The notes beneath the pieces were generated by a model that saw nothing but the letters and a program-made list of their open reading frames with translations, made no database searches and was not told the DNA's origin. A stretch of 64,000 nucleotides of DNA from contig JBLXDM010000005.1 of assembly GCA_048264125.1 (NCBI GenBank), positions 124,001 through 188,000 of the forward strand, in the 5' to 3' direction. A program made the translations under genes and the position numbers. The DNA comes from M1-B18 sp048264125. Its GTDB lineage: Bacteria; Bacillota; Clostridia; Peptostreptococcales; Natronincolaceae. Position 1 is the stretch's first letter. Every line of letters begins with the position of its first letter. Positions 34,522-44,552 of this stretch are shown one piece after another.

Positions 34522-35268
34522 CTACCTTTTATTCTCTATAGTATTATTTTTTACTATTATAAGCGTGATATTATCAAAGCCGCCCCTTGAATTCGCCAAA
34601 TTCACTAAGTAATCGCAGCAGTCCTGACTATCCTCCAGCTCTAATATATATCTTTCCAGCTCATATTTATCTACAAAATTACTGAGGCCATCGGAGCAAA
34701 GAACCAACACATCTGCTTCATTAAATTCTACCGAATATATATCAGGCCTAATGCATTCATCGCTGCCCAGTGCTCTGGTTATAATGTTTTTCTGTGGATG
34801 CTGAAGGGCTTCTCTTTCCGATATACTTCCCTTTCTTAGTAGCTCAGCCACCAAGGAGTGATCCTGTGTAATCTGTTCTATGACGCCATCATCAATCAAA
34901 TAGGCTCTGCTGTCCCCAACATGACCGATATATAATCTTTCCTCTATGATAACAGCTGCAGTGGCGGTGGTACCCATACCGTCACATTCGTCTTCATTTT
35001 TGGCTCTGTTGTATATTTCCTTATTGGCGCGATTAAAGGCTTCGAATATGATACCCTTAATCTGCTCCTCCTCCTGCTCATGTGGAATATATCTAATAAT
35101 ATGTTCTTTTATTTTCTCCACAGCTATTTGACTGGCAACCTCGCCGGCATTATGTCCACCCATTCCGTCTGCCACAATAAATAGCTTGATGTCCCCTGTT
35201 ACGATGCAATAATTGTCCTCGTTTAATTCTCTGACCTTACCGACATCGGTTGTTACCCCAATATTCAT
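34522..35268 (-). CDS. stp: PP2C-family Ser/Thr phosphatase
   Basis: 248 residues. Reverses PrkC phosphorylation. PPM metal-binding motifs: RELNEDNY, VADGMGGHNAGEVAS, GHVGDSRAYL, LCSDGLSN and GGFDNITLI. GAGGGGTGA before the ATG. Encoded just upstream of prkC and downstream of rlmN, the same order as in Bacillus. Confidence 0.97.
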   Translation of the reverse strand: MNIGVTTDVGKVRELNEDNYCIVTGDIKLFIVADGMGGHNAGEVASQIAVEKIKEHIIRYIPHEQEEEQIKGIIFEAFNRANKEIYNRAKNEDECDGMGTTATAAVIIEERLYIGHVGDSRAYLIDDGVIEQITQDHSLVAELLRKGSISEREALQHPQKNIITRALGSDECIRPDIYSVEFNEADVLVLCSDGLSNFVDKYELERYILELEDSQDCCDYLVNLANSRGGFDNITLIIVKNNTIENKR

Positions 35269-35327
35269 AGTTCACCCCTCCTTAAACCCTATATATATTC
35301 TACACCGATCTACAATTCCCCTGCTAA

Positions 35328-36365
35328 TTATTCTTTATCCTTTAAATATCTATTTCGTAATTGACCGCAGGCAGCATTAATATCTGTCCCCATCTCCCTA
35401 CGAACGGTGGTTTCTATTCCTCTTTTAAGTAGTATTTTCTCGAAATTTTTAATAAAGTCCTGCTTCGAGCGCTGAAAGCTCTTTTCGTCTATAGGATTCA
35501 CTGGTATTAAATTAACATGGCACAATAGCCCCTTAAGCAGCCCTGCCAGCTCCTCTGCATGGGCAGGCTTGTCGTTAAAATCCTTAATCAAGGCATATTC
35601 AAAGGTTATTCTTCTGTTGTTTTTTTCTAAATAGTACCTGCAGCTGTCAATCAGCTCCTTGATTGAATACCTCTGAGCAATCGGCATGGTCTGCCGTCGG
35701 ATTTCATCATTGGGGGCGTGAAGGGATATCGCGAGATTTATAGGAATCTGCATATCTGCCAGCTTCTTAATTTCTGGCACCAGTCCACAGGTGGAGAGGG
35801 TGAGATGTCTGTTTCCTATATTTATACCCTTTGGATCATTTACAATTTTCAGAAAGGCTGTAACCTCCTTGAAATTGTGAAGGGGCTCTCCGCTGCCCAT
35901 CAGCACGATATTGGATATACGCTCTCCTAAATCCTTCTGCATCATTAATATCTGATCAATCATTTCTCCCGCCTTAAGATGCCTTAATAATCCATGGGTG
36001 GTGGAGGCACAAAAGCTACAGCCCATGCCACAGCCCACCTGTGAGGATAGACATGCAGTTAAGCCATGCTTGTAGGACATAACCACACCTTCAATGATAT
36101 GCTTATCCTCCAGAAGAAAGAGATATTTTTTTGTGCCGTCAAGCTTTGAGGTATAGCTTTCAGCGATTTCAATATTGGTGATATATGCCCCATCCTTTAG
36201 CTTTTCTCTGAAATCCTTAGCGAGATTGGACATCTCGTCAATATTTTTGACACCCTTTTGTACCCATTGGAATATTTGCTGAGCTCTGAATTTCTTCTCC
36301 CCCAGCCCTTCAATATATGATGAAAGCTCCTCTATAGGCAGGCTCAATAAATCTACCTTTGTCAA
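35328..36365 (-). CDS. rlmN: Dual-specificity RNA methyltransferase RlmN
   Basis: Radical SAM enzyme making m2A2503 in 23S rRNA and m2A37 in some tRNAs. 345 residues. Cluster motif CGMGCSFCAS (CX3CX2C), GSGEPLHN SAM motif, and the C-terminal methyl-carrying Cys in DINAACGQLR. TTG start at 36363-36365, GGAGG seven bases upstream. Lies between rsmB and stp. Confidence 0.97.
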   Translation of the reverse strand: MTKVDLLSLPIEELSSYIEGLGEKKFRAQQIFQWVQKGVKNIDEMSNLAKDFREKLKDGAYITNIEIAESYTSKLDGTKKYLFLLEDKHIIEGVVMSYKHGLTACLSSQVGCGMGCSFCASTTHGLLRHLKAGEMIDQILMMQKDLGERISNIVLMGSGEPLHNFKEVTAFLKIVNDPKGINIGNRHLTLSTCGLVPEIKKLADMQIPINLAISLHAPNDEIRRQTMPIAQRYSIKELIDSCRYYLEKNNRRITFEYALIKDFNDKPAHAEELAGLLKGLLCHVNLIPVNPIDEKSFQRSKQDFIKNFEKILLKRGIETTVRREMGTDINAACGQLRNRYLKDKE

Positions 36366-36391
36366 TCGACTTCCTCCATTCAGCTTTTCAA

Positions 36392-37726
36392 TTATTTTTT
36401 AAACAGCTTAGCTGCAAAAAAACCATCTGTATTATGTATATGGGGATATAGCTGTAGGGTTTTCCCTTCATGCTCACCCGGTATGTATTGACTATATTCC
36501 TTTGGAATATCCACCAGCTGAAAGCTGCTGTTTTGTGCCAGAAAGGCCTCAACCACTCCACCATTTTCCCTTGGATCTATGGTGCAGGTGCTATAAAGCA
36601 AGTATCCCCCGGGCTTTACATAGCTGGCAGCATTTTTAAGTATTTTGAGCTGCAGCTCAGTAATGGCGGCAATATCCTCCGGCTGCTTACGATATTTTAT
36701 CTCCGGCTTTCTTCGTATGATACCCAGTCCAGAGCAGGGGGCATCCACCAGCACTCTATCTGCCCTCTCATAAAGCTCCCTGTCCTCCGTCAGCGCATCG
36801 AACTTTTCTGTTTCTATAATGGTAATTCCAAGCCTTTCAGCATTTCCCTTAATCAGCCTCAGCTTGTGCTGATGTATGTCTCGAGCTATTATCGTACCCT
36901 TATTATCCATCAGCTGAGCCATATGGGTGGTCTTTCCCCCGGGGGCACTGCATACATCTACCACCAGCTCACCGGCCTCTGGTGCCATTAGCCTTGCAAT
37001 CAGCATTGAGCTGAAATCCTGAATATATAAATGTCCTCTATTCAATAGCTCTAGGCTATTCAGGTTATTGATTCCTCTTATGCTTATGGCCTCCTGAATA
37101 TATGGACTTTTCTCTACCTCATAGCCCTGTGCCTCCAGCTCCTCTATACATTTTTCTACAGTGGTCTTAAGGGTATTGACCCTAAAGCTCAGCTGAGGCT
37201 TCTCGTTATTCGCCTTTAGCAGCGCCTCTACAAAGTCGGTGGAATGAAAGCTTAAAAAGCTTTCCACCATCCAACCAGGATGAGAGTATTTTACCGTGAG
37301 ATATTTTAGAAGCTCCTTCTCCCTTGAGGGAAGCTTTATATTTTCCTGGTTTCGTATTATATTTCTCAGGACAGCATTAACAAAGCCCGAGGCTCTGCCG
37401 CAATATTTTTTAGCCAGCTTGACAGACTCGTTTACTGCAGCAGAGTCGGGAACTCTGTCTAGGAATCTTATCTGATAAACCCCCAGCCTCAGAATGTTCA
37501 ATGTCCAGGGCTGCAGCTTTTTTAGCTTAACGCTAGAAAACTGTCCAATGATATAATCCAATAATATGATATTCTCCAGCACACCATAGACCAGCTCCGT
37601 CATAAAGCCTCTGTCCTGGCCGGAATAGCCTGCGTTGTTTATTTCTTCCCCTAATGCGAGGTTTGAATATGCTTCATTTACGTCTATTTTATATAAAACC
37701 TTTAAGGCACCTTCTCTAGCCTCCAT
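36392..37726 (-). CDS. rsmB: 16S rRNA (cytosine967-C5)-methyltransferase RsmB
   Basis: 444 residues. NusB-like RNA-binding N-terminus (1-140), then a methyltransferase domain with VCSAPGGKTTHMAQL, catalytic VDAPCSGLGIIRRKPE and the second Cys in YSTCTIDPREN. The ATG at 37724-37726 follows GGAGGG; a start seven codons earlier is inside the poor upstream region. First gene after a terminator, so the start of the operon to thiN. Confidence 0.96.
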   Translation of the reverse strand: MEAREGALKVLYKIDVNEAYSNLALGEEINNAGYSGQDRGFMTELVYGVLENIILLDYIIGQFSSVKLKKLQPWTLNILRLGVYQIRFLDRVPDSAAVNESVKLAKKYCGRASGFVNAVLRNIIRNQENIKLPSREKELLKYLTVKYSHPGWMVESFLSFHSTDFVEALLKANNEKPQLSFRVNTLKTTVEKCIEELEAQGYEVEKSPYIQEAISIRGINNLNSLELLNRGHLYIQDFSSMLIARLMAPEAGELVVDVCSAPGGKTTHMAQLMDNKGTIIARDIHQHKLRLIKGNAERLGITIIETEKFDALTEDRELYERADRVLVDAPCSGLGIIRRKPEIKYRKQPEDIAAITELQLKILKNAASYVKPGGYLLYSTCTIDPRENGGVVEAFLAQNSSFQLVDIPKEYSQYIPGEHEGKTLQLYPHIHNTDGFFAAKLFKK

Positions 37727-37794
37727 GGAGCTCCCTCCTGCGTTCAAAATAATATCTCCAATGTATGGCTAATGGTCCAAATCCTACCATACAC

Positions 37795-37822
37795 AAAAAC
37801 AAAGGCGTTTTCCGCCTTTGTT
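37795..37822 (-). terminator. Terminator after the zinc peptidase gene
   Basis: AACAAAGGCG (37798-37807) and CGCCTTTGTT (37813-37822), ten perfect pairs, followed by TTTTTGTG on the minus strand; overlaps the stop codon. Confidence 0.9.
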
Positions 37823-38519
37823 ATCTTCTTCTGCTATTTCTCAAAAGAATTAGTCTCAATAGCTGTGCCACTGCTGTTGCCATCGCTGCAACATAGGTTA
37901 AGGCAGCTGCCCTCAGTACCTTTTGAGAGCCCTGTAATTCATTGCCTACAACATAACCATTGGCATCCAACAGATTCAATGCCCTGCTGCTGGCGTTAAA
38001 TTCCACCGGCAGCGTAACCACCTGAAAGGCAACCGCTGCTGCAAACAGTAGAATTCCTACATCCACTAAAACCGCCATCCCCTGAAGGAAAAAGCCTGCT
38101 AATATAAAGACCCATGCCATTTGAGAACCAAAGCTGGCAACAGGAAATATAGCATTTCGCAGAGTTAACGGTACATAACCATTGGCATGCTGTATTGCAT
38201 GGCCTACCTCATGGGCTGCAACGCTTACAGAGGCTACTGAAGATCCATTGTATACCTCCTGTGATAATCTCAAGGTCCTTTTTCGCGGATCATAATGATC
38301 AGAAAGGTGACCACTGGCCAATTCCACCGGTACATCCCTTAGGCCATTCTGATCCAATATGCCTCTTGCAACATCAAAGCCAGTATATCCCCTCTGGGTG
38401 GGCACCCTCAAATATTTGTTAAAGGTTGATTTAACTGTGCTTTGAGCATAAAGAGCAAAGATGATTGCGGGTATTAATAATATCATTGTGCCATCAAAGA
38501 AACCATATGGATAAATCAT
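37821..38519 (-). CDS. Membrane zinc metallopeptidase (YugP family)
   Basis: 232 residues. Zinc motif HEVGH in VAAHEVGHAIQH near residue 112 and several membrane helices (start, and three after residue 125). This is the neutral zinc metallopeptidase 2 family; substrate unknown. It follows DUF116, fmt, def and priA with short gaps and is the last gene of that operon. Cytoplasmic membrane location inferred from helices. Confidence 0.9.
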   Translation of the reverse strand: MIYPYGFFDGTMILLIPAIIFALYAQSTVKSTFNKYLRVPTQRGYTGFDVARGILDQNGLRDVPVELASGHLSDHYDPRKRTLRLSQEVYNGSSVASVSVAAHEVGHAIQHANGYVPLTLRNAIFPVASFGSQMAWVFILAGFFLQGMAVLVDVGILLFAAAVAFQVVTLPVEFNASSRALNLLDANGYVVGNELQGSQKVLRAAALTYVAAMATAVAQLLRLILLRNSRRR

Positions 38520-38523
38520 AATA

Positions 38524-39303
38524 TCACTCTCCTATAAAATGTAATATTGCCTTCTCAACTTCCTCCAGCCTTACCAGAGTATTCACACAGGGACCCTCTG
38601 GTCTTATGTTAATTACTGCAATGATGGGTATTTTTTTCGTGTCCATCAAGCCCCCCACCAAATCCCTTTCACATGCAATTGCTATTATGGCCTCTGGATT
38701 GTTTTCCTTAATTATTCTGCGGGCTATAGTGCCTCCAGAAACCAGGCTGAATTTAACCTTGTATTTATCCGTCAGCTCCAGCAGAGGCTTTACGGGACAC
38801 TTGCCACAGCCGGTGCAGTTTCTGACATTCACCGTCAGCTTATGGGGGCAGCTGTTCTTTTGTATGCAATGGGGGGATAATACTAGTATTTCCTCTCCCC
38901 TAAAGCTATACCCTTTGGAATATACTAGCCTATTATTAATAGAGGTGTAGGCGCGCCGGATTTTATTCTTGTCATAGCCCAATGCCTTTCCCATTCCCTC
39001 CAATACCGGGTACAGAAGAGGAATAAAGAATTCAGCAAAGGCCACCATAGGCTTGGGTATATTTCTATTATACCATAGTAAAAAAAGCGTGAAGCCTGCT
39101 ATAAATAGGAGTACACCGATTGTTGCCAGCACCAGCAGCATAATAATTGCCGTCCACAGGATATATAATTGACTACCATTATAAACAAATTTGTAAATGG
39201 CACCTATCAGTAAAACTATTGCAAGGAGCATTATGAACATTATGGTAAATAAGATACCGTCTAGGCCTTCTTTTTTCGAGCTATTGGCTCCCAGCAGCTT
39301 CAC
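38524..39303 (-). CDS. DUF116 membrane protein with Cys-rich motif
   Basis: 259 residues. Two N-terminal transmembrane helices (about 18-40 and 50-78) then a soluble domain with Cys ligands: SPHCIQKNSCPHK and RNCTGCGKCPVK, probably an iron-sulfur or zinc site, then IAIACERDL and INIRPEGPCVNT. DUF116 is of unknown function, found in anaerobes. GTG start; overlaps the fmt reading frame by 23 bases, and its ribosome site AGGAGG lies 11 bases away inside fmt. Start less sure than the rest. Confidence 0.85.
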   Translation of the reverse strand: MKLLGANSSKKEGLDGILFTIMFIMLLAIVLLIGAIYKFVYNGSQLYILWTAIIMLLVLATIGVLLFIAGFTLFLLWYNRNIPKPMVAFAEFFIPLLYPVLEGMGKALGYDKNKIRRAYTSINNRLVYSKGYSFRGEEILVLSPHCIQKNSCPHKLTVNVRNCTGCGKCPVKPLLELTDKYKVKFSLVSGGTIARRIIKENNPEAIIAIACERDLVGGLMDTKKIPIIAVINIRPEGPCVNTLVRLEEVEKAILHFIGE

Positions 39304-40228
39304 CTAATATTACACCCTCCTCCAGCTGATTGCCCACTAGGAAATCCCTGACGGTCAGCCTTTTTCCTCCGCTAAATTGCAGCTCCTGTATTACGATGAT
39401 ACCCTCTCCAGCGGCTACATAAATACCATCCTTTGTAACCTTAACAAGCTTTCCTGGTGCCTCGTTAGACTCCGCTTCCTCTATGCCACATTTCAGGACC
39501 TTCATTACCTCTCCTTTGTAGACGGTATAGGCTGTAGGCCATGGTATCGTCCCCCTCACAAGGTTTTTGATGTCGATTGCTGCTTTGCTCCAATCAATTC
39601 TTCCCAGATCCTTAGTAAGCATAGGAGCATAGCTGCTCTCCTGATGATCCTGGGGCTCTCTAACTACATTTCCTGTCTCAATCAAGCCCAAGGTACTTAT
39701 TAAAACCTCCGCCCCAAGCGCAGACATTCTGTCATGTAATTCTGAGGAGGTTTCATTCTGTCCTATTTCGAGCTCCTCCTTCAGTATCATGTCTCCTGTG
39801 TCTATTCCCACATCCATATACATGGTGGTGATGCCGGTTTTAGCTTCCCCGTTAATAATTGCCCAATTGATCGGTGCTGCTCCTCTATACTTGGGCAGTA
39901 TGGAGGCATGGACATTGACGCAACCAAAGGGAGGAAGCTCCAATATAGCCTTAGGAAGTATCTGTCCATAGGCTACCACTATGATGATATCTGGTGCCAG
40001 CGCCTTTATGGTCTCCAGCATCTCTGGGCCCTTCAGGGAGGTGGGCTGATATACAGGAATGCCTTCCTCCACCGCCAGCTCCTTTACAGGAGGCGGCATC
40101 AGCCTTTTACCTCTACCCTTCGGCCTGTCGGGCTGGGTATAAACCGCCAGAAGCTCATATTTTTCATCTATCAACGCCCTTAGGCAGGGAACTGCAAACG
40201 CTGGAGTTCCCATAAATATAACCCTCAT
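39281..40228 (-). CDS. fmt: Methionyl-tRNA formyltransferase
   Basis: Adds formyl to initiator Met-tRNA. 315 residues: FMGTPAFAV start, substrate loop PDRPKGRGK, catalytic HASILPKYRGAAPI and N-terminal formyl-THF domain, then C-terminal OB domain (PWPTAY onward). Ten bases after def, its usual partner. Confidence 0.97.
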   Translation of the reverse strand: MRVIFMGTPAFAVPCLRALIDEKYELLAVYTQPDRPKGRGKRLMPPPVKELAVEEGIPVYQPTSLKGPEMLETIKALAPDIIIVVAYGQILPKAILELPPFGCVNVHASILPKYRGAAPINWAIINGEAKTGITTMYMDVGIDTGDMILKEELEIGQNETSSELHDRMSALGAEVLISTLGLIETGNVVREPQDHQESSYAPMLTKDLGRIDWSKAAIDIKNLVRGTIPWPTAYTVYKGEVMKVLKCGIEEAESNEAPGKLVKVTKDGIYVAAGEGIIVIQELQFSGGKRLTVRDFLVGNQLEEGVILGEAAGSQ

Positions 40229-40238
40229 AACGCCACCT

Positions 40239-40685
40239 CTATTCGTTGTCTTTTATCAAATCTGTGAATAAAATACCATTTAAGTGGTCTACCTCATGGC
40301 AAAAGGCCCTTGCCAACAGCTCTGTTCCCAATATTTCAATTTCCTGTCCATGTCTATCATAGGCTCTGACCTTCACCTTCATTGGCCTTTCCACATCACC
40401 ACTGACTCCCGGTAGGCTTAAGCAGCCCTCAGGACCATCCTGTAGGCCTTCGGTTTCAATTATCTCGGGGTTTATAAGCTCGATGAGCCCTTCACCTGCA
40501 TCAATAACTACCACCCTTTTAAGGATTCCTATCTGAGGAGCAGCTAAGCCTACACCATCGGCATCATACATGGTCTCAGCCATGTCCTCCAATAATATAT
40601 GAAGCTTTTCGTTAAACTCCTCTACCCTTCTGGATTGCTTTCTTAATATAGGGTCATCATCTTTCCTTATAATTCTTATTGCCAT
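40239..40685 (-). CDS. def: Peptide deformylase
   Basis: Removes N-formyl groups from new proteins. 148 residues with the three metal motifs GVGLAAPQIG, EGCLSLPG and HEVDHLNG. AGGAGG before the ATG. Upstream of fmt, downstream of priA. Confidence 0.97.
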   Translation of the reverse strand: MAIRIIRKDDDPILRKQSRRVEEFNEKLHILLEDMAETMYDADGVGLAAPQIGILKRVVVIDAGEGLIELINPEIIETEGLQDGPEGCLSLPGVSGDVERPMKVKVRAYDRHGQEIEILGTELLARAFCHEVDHLNGILFTDLIKDNE

Positions 40686-40700
40686 TATTATCCTCCTTTA

Positions 40701-43172
40701 TTACATCAAGCTATAGGGATTTGTATCTATCTGTATTGCTACGGTTTTTGGAATGTATTTTTCTCTGTGCTGTATTAAAAAGTATTTTATAACGCCCTTT
40801 AATAGACGATATTCTATTTGGTGGTCCTTTATTAATATTTGATATCTAAATCTCTTATTTATTTTCTTTATTATTGCCTCATTTGGCCCCAGAAGGCTTT
40901 CTTGTAGATTAGTATACCCCTTAGAGTTTAAAACATATTGCATCATTTTTATTATTTTGCCCGCAGTATGCTTTACCTCTTCTTCATCTGGTCCCGTAAA
41001 ATGTATGGCTATAAGCCTGCAATTGGGTGGATATATAAAGGCCTCCCTAATCATTGCTTCCTCCCTGTAAAAGCTGAGGTAATCGTGGTTTGAGGCCGCC
41101 AATATGCTAAAATGCTCTGTATCGTAGGTCTGCAATACCACTGCTCCGGGATCTGAACCTCTCCCTGCCCTGCCGGCAACCTGTGTGATCAGCTGAAAGG
41201 TTTTTTCTGAAGCCCGGAAATCAGGTAGATTCAGGGTTGCATCTACAGATATGATGCCCACAAAGGTGACGTTGGGAAAATCCAAGCCCTTAGAAATCAT
41301 TTGGGTTCCGATTAGGATATCTATTTCTCCTCTTTTAAATTGATTAAGGATTTTTTCATGGGCTCCCTTTCTTGTAGTGGTATCTAAATCCAGCCTTGCT
41401 AATCTGGCTTCAGGGAAGCAGGCCTGTATAACATCCTCCAGCCTTTGAGTACCAGCACCGGTATATTTTATGGTGCTGCTGCATTCGGGACAGCTGCTGG
41501 GAGGTCTGGCTACGGAGCCGCAATAATGGCATTGAACCGTATTTTCTGACTGATGATAGGTCATGGATATATCGCATCTGCTGCATTTCACCACATGACC
41601 GCAGGCATTGCAGGACAGCATAGTGGAATATCCCCTTCTGTTTAAAAACAGCATACTCTGCCTTTTATCCTTAAGGGCTTTATTGACACCCTCCAGCAGC
41701 CTTCTGCTCAATATCCCCTTATTACCCTCCTCCAGCTCCTGCTTCATATCTACGATTTCAACCCGAGGCAGCTTTCCATCGGTTGCACGATTTTTCAAGG
41801 TCAAAAGCTGAAGCTCTCCGATTGTCGATCTATGATAGGTCTCAACTGACGGTGTGGCTGATCCTAAAAGCAATACTGCATTGCTGATGCGGCATCTTTC
41901 CTCCGCCACCTCAAGGGTATGGTATTTAGGGGCCTGCTCTGATTTATAGCTGCTCTCGTGCTCCTCATCAACAATGATTATCCCCAGCTTTTTAAAGGGG
42001 GCAAACACCGCTGACCTTGCACCGATTACAACCTTGACCCTTCCCTCTGCTATCCTTCTCCATGCATCGTAGCGCTCTCCATCCGATAGGTTGCTGTGAA
42101 ATACTGTTATGCAATCGCCGAATCTTCCGGCAAAGCGATCGACAGTCTGGGGTGTCAGGGCTATCTCCGGCACCAGCACTATACCTTCCTTCCCCTGCTT
42201 CAGTACCTCCTCTATCATTTGAAGATAGATTTCAGTCTTACCGCTGCCGGTAACACCATGAATTAGGTAGCTATCGGCTAAGGCGGCATTTATAGAGGCT
42301 TTTATTCTGTCCATAGCCTCCTGCTGCTCCGCTGTAGGCTTTAGCTTCGGAAAGCTATCAAACTCCCTTTTTTCAAAGGGATCACGGATTGCCTCCCGTT
42401 GTTCAATTGAAACATATCCTTTAGCTGCTAGTATTTTTAATGCATTTCGATTTATATTCAACCGTTTCACTAAATCCGTTGACTTGTATTCACCAGCTTT
42501 TATCAATAGGCTCATGGCCTCCATTTGCTTTGGTGCTCGTTTGAGGCTATTAAACATCTCATCCCGCTTATCCTCATCGACAGCCAAGGTAATATACTCC
42601 TCTGTCTTAATACCTACCTTGGCAGAAAATTCATTATGAAGGGTGATAATGCCGCTATCTATTAATCCTCTGAGGGGGGTCTGATAATTCTTAAGTCCAT
42701 GTTTTTCTATCATTTCCTCCAGTGTAGCCCTTCCCCCAAGGCTATCCAGTAGCTCCAGCAGCTCTATTTGCTTTTTTGTCAAAGCATTTTGCTGCTGCCA
42801 GCTCTTTTCTATAATTTCAATAGTCCTTTTTTCCTTGTGGACGATGCCTGCCGGTATGATACAATGAATTGCATCCAAATACTTGCAGAGATATTTCTGT
42901 TTCATCCAGAATATCAGCTTTAGCTGCTCCTCAGACAATAACGGCTGTATGTCTATAGTATCAATGATTTCCTTTAAGCCCTCCTTGCCCTCCTCAGAAG
43001 CTACAACATTAAAGACATAGGCCTCAAGCTTTTTATTTCCCGCACCAAAGGGCACCAGTACCCTAATACCCCTCTCAACTTCCTCTTCCAGTTGTGAAGG
43101 AATCATATAATCGAATAATTTGTCTGTGAAATAGCTGTTATGATTCACTATTACCTGTGCTACTTTAGCCAT
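40701..43172 (-). CDS. priA: Primosomal helicase PriA
   Basis: Restarts stalled replication forks. About 823 residues. N-terminal 3'-DNA-binding domain starting MAKVAQVIVN, winged helix (about 160-260), Walker A GVTGSGKTEIYL, DEEH box, and a zinc-binding insert with CNACGHVVKCSRC and CHYC/CPEC pairs, then motif AGRAGRG. ATG at 43170-43172 has AAGGA eight bases upstream; an ATG two codons earlier with GGGGTG is also possible. First gene of the priA-def-fmt-DUF116-peptidase operon. Confidence 0.97.
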   Translation of the reverse strand: MAKVAQVIVNHNSYFTDKLFDYMIPSQLEEEVERGIRVLVPFGAGNKKLEAYVFNVVASEEGKEGLKEIIDTIDIQPLLSEEQLKLIFWMKQKYLCKYLDAIHCIIPAGIVHKEKRTIEIIEKSWQQQNALTKKQIELLELLDSLGGRATLEEMIEKHGLKNYQTPLRGLIDSGIITLHNEFSAKVGIKTEEYITLAVDEDKRDEMFNSLKRAPKQMEAMSLLIKAGEYKSTDLVKRLNINRNALKILAAKGYVSIEQREAIRDPFEKREFDSFPKLKPTAEQQEAMDRIKASINAALADSYLIHGVTGSGKTEIYLQMIEEVLKQGKEGIVLVPEIALTPQTVDRFAGRFGDCITVFHSNLSDGERYDAWRRIAEGRVKVVIGARSAVFAPFKKLGIIIVDEEHESSYKSEQAPKYHTLEVAEERCRISNAVLLLGSATPSVETYHRSTIGELQLLTLKNRATDGKLPRVEIVDMKQELEEGNKGILSRRLLEGVNKALKDKRQSMLFLNRRGYSTMLSCNACGHVVKCSRCDISMTYHQSENTVQCHYCGSVARPPSSCPECSSTIKYTGAGTQRLEDVIQACFPEARLARLDLDTTTRKGAHEKILNQFKRGEIDILIGTQMISKGLDFPNVTFVGIISVDATLNLPDFRASEKTFQLITQVAGRAGRGSDPGAVVLQTYDTEHFSILAASNHDYLSFYREEAMIREAFIYPPNCRLIAIHFTGPDEEEVKHTAGKIIKMMQYVLNSKGYTNLQESLLGPNEAIIKKINKRFRYQILIKDHQIEYRLLKGVIKYFLIQHREKYIPKTVAIQIDTNPYSLM

Positions 43173-43203
43173 AGACATTATCCTTCACCCCCCAACTATA
43201 ATT

Positions 43204-43212
43204 ATTATACCA
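43204..43212 (-). promoter_or_regulatory. Extended -10 promoter of priA
   Basis: TGGTATAAT on the minus strand (TATAAT at 43204-43209). No good -35 at 16-18 bases. Leader about 25 bases. Confidence 0.5.
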
Positions 43213-43291
43213 AATTTTTCAGAACATAAAAATTAACATATTCTAAAATATCTATTAGGGAATTTAAAAGCATAATTACCTACACATTAGA

Positions 43292-43316
43292 AAAAGGACT
43301 GAATTTTAGTCCTTTT
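43292..43316 (-). terminator. Terminator after coaBC
   Basis: AAAAGGACT (43292-43300) pairs with AGTCCTTTT (43308-43316); TTTTTC follows on the minus strand. Overlaps the coaBC stop codon. Confidence 0.88.
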
Positions 43317-44541
43317 AATGAATCGGAGGTTGTTTATCTTCCCTCTTATTTTCCAGCTCCAGCCTTACCTTATCCAAAATTCTATGGGCTATATCTCGCT
43401 TTGAGGATAAATCCACCTTAGCTATAGCATCTTGGCTATCTATGATATACACTATGTTGGTGTCGGTTCCAAAGCCGGCACCCTCGGCCTTAACATCATT
43501 GGCAACAATGAAATCCAGCTGTTTTTTAGCTATTTTCCCCTTTGCATATGCTATAATATTGTCGGTTTCCGCTGCAAAGCCTACTAAAACCCGATTTCCT
43601 TTGATTTTTCCCAGCTCCATAAGAATATCAGGGTTTCTTACCAAGGTCAGCTGCAAATCCCCATCGGCCTTTTTGATTTTGCTCTCTGCTGCTACTGCCG
43701 GTCTATAATCAGCAACGGCAGCTGATTTTATTATGACGTCCTGCTTTTCAAAGCTATCCATCACTGCCTCCAGCATGCTGACGGCACTGGTGGTGGGTAC
43801 CAGCTTCACTCCCCTAGGGGGAGTTAATGCCGTCGGCCCGGAGACCAAGGTTACATTTGCACCTCTAGCCTCTGCCGCCTCTGCTATTGCATAGCCCATT
43901 TTACCGGTTGAACGGTTTGTTATGTATCTTACGGGGTCGATTGTTTCTACCGTCGGCCCTGCTGTAATCATTATATTAACTCCCTTAAGGTCCTGCTTTG
44001 GCAATGCCTTATCCACTACATAATCCACTATAGTGTCAACCTCCGCCAGCTTTCCTATGCCAACATCACCACAGGCCAGCCTTCCGGAAGCAGGGGTTAT
44101 AAAATAGTAGCCCAAGGAACTGAGTTTTTGAATATTTTCTTGAACAATTTTATTTTCATACATCTTGGTATTCATAGCAGGCGCAAATATAACCTTTGCT
44201 GTAGAAGCCATTATGGTGGTAGACAGCATATCATCTGCAAGTCCGTTTGCCACCTTGCCTATGATATTGGCGGTGGCAGGGGCAATCAATAGGATATCTG
44301 CCTTTTGCGCAAGGCTTATATGCTCAATATCCCAGTACTTCGGAGATTCAAACATCTCAACCGCCACTGGATTTTGAGTCAAGGCCTGAAAGGTTTGGGG
44401 CTGTACAAATTCCGTTGCGGACTTTGTCATTATTACATCTATTTCTGCATTAAGCTTTTTAAGCCTGCTTACTATATCGCAAGCTTTATAGGCTGCAATT
44501 CCACCAGAAACACCAACAACTATTTTCTTCCCCTTAAGCAT
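43315..44541 (-). CDS. coaBC: Bifunctional PPC synthetase/decarboxylase CoaBC
   Basis: Makes 4'-phosphopantetheine for coenzyme A. 408 residues. CoaC half (1-190): GVSGGIAAYKA, active-site His in DIEHISLA, PAMNTKMYEN and catalytic Cys in RLACGDVG. CoaB half: ITAGPTVETIDPVRYITNRS-type nucleotide site and KIKK substrate loop. Downstream of rpoZ, a common arrangement (gmk-rpoZ-coaBC). Confidence 0.97.
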   Translation of the reverse strand: MLKGKKIVVGVSGGIAAYKACDIVSRLKKLNAEIDVIMTKSATEFVQPQTFQALTQNPVAVEMFESPKYWDIEHISLAQKADILLIAPATANIIGKVANGLADDMLSTTIMASTAKVIFAPAMNTKMYENKIVQENIQKLSSLGYYFITPASGRLACGDVGIGKLAEVDTIVDYVVDKALPKQDLKGVNIMITAGPTVETIDPVRYITNRSTGKMGYAIAEAAEARGANVTLVSGPTALTPPRGVKLVPTTSAVSMLEAVMDSFEKQDVIIKSAAVADYRPAVAAESKIKKADGDLQLTLVRNPDILMELGKIKGNRVLVGFAAETDNIIAYAKGKIAKKQLDFIVANDVKAEGAGFGTDTNIVYIIDSQDAIAKVDLSSKRDIAHRILDKVRLELENKREDKQPPIH

Positions 44542-44552
44542 TTCCTCACCTC

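Noticed and set aside
36470..36991. 173-codon plus-strand open frame inside rsmB
   Set aside because: Antisense to a well-conserved catalytic domain; no start signals.
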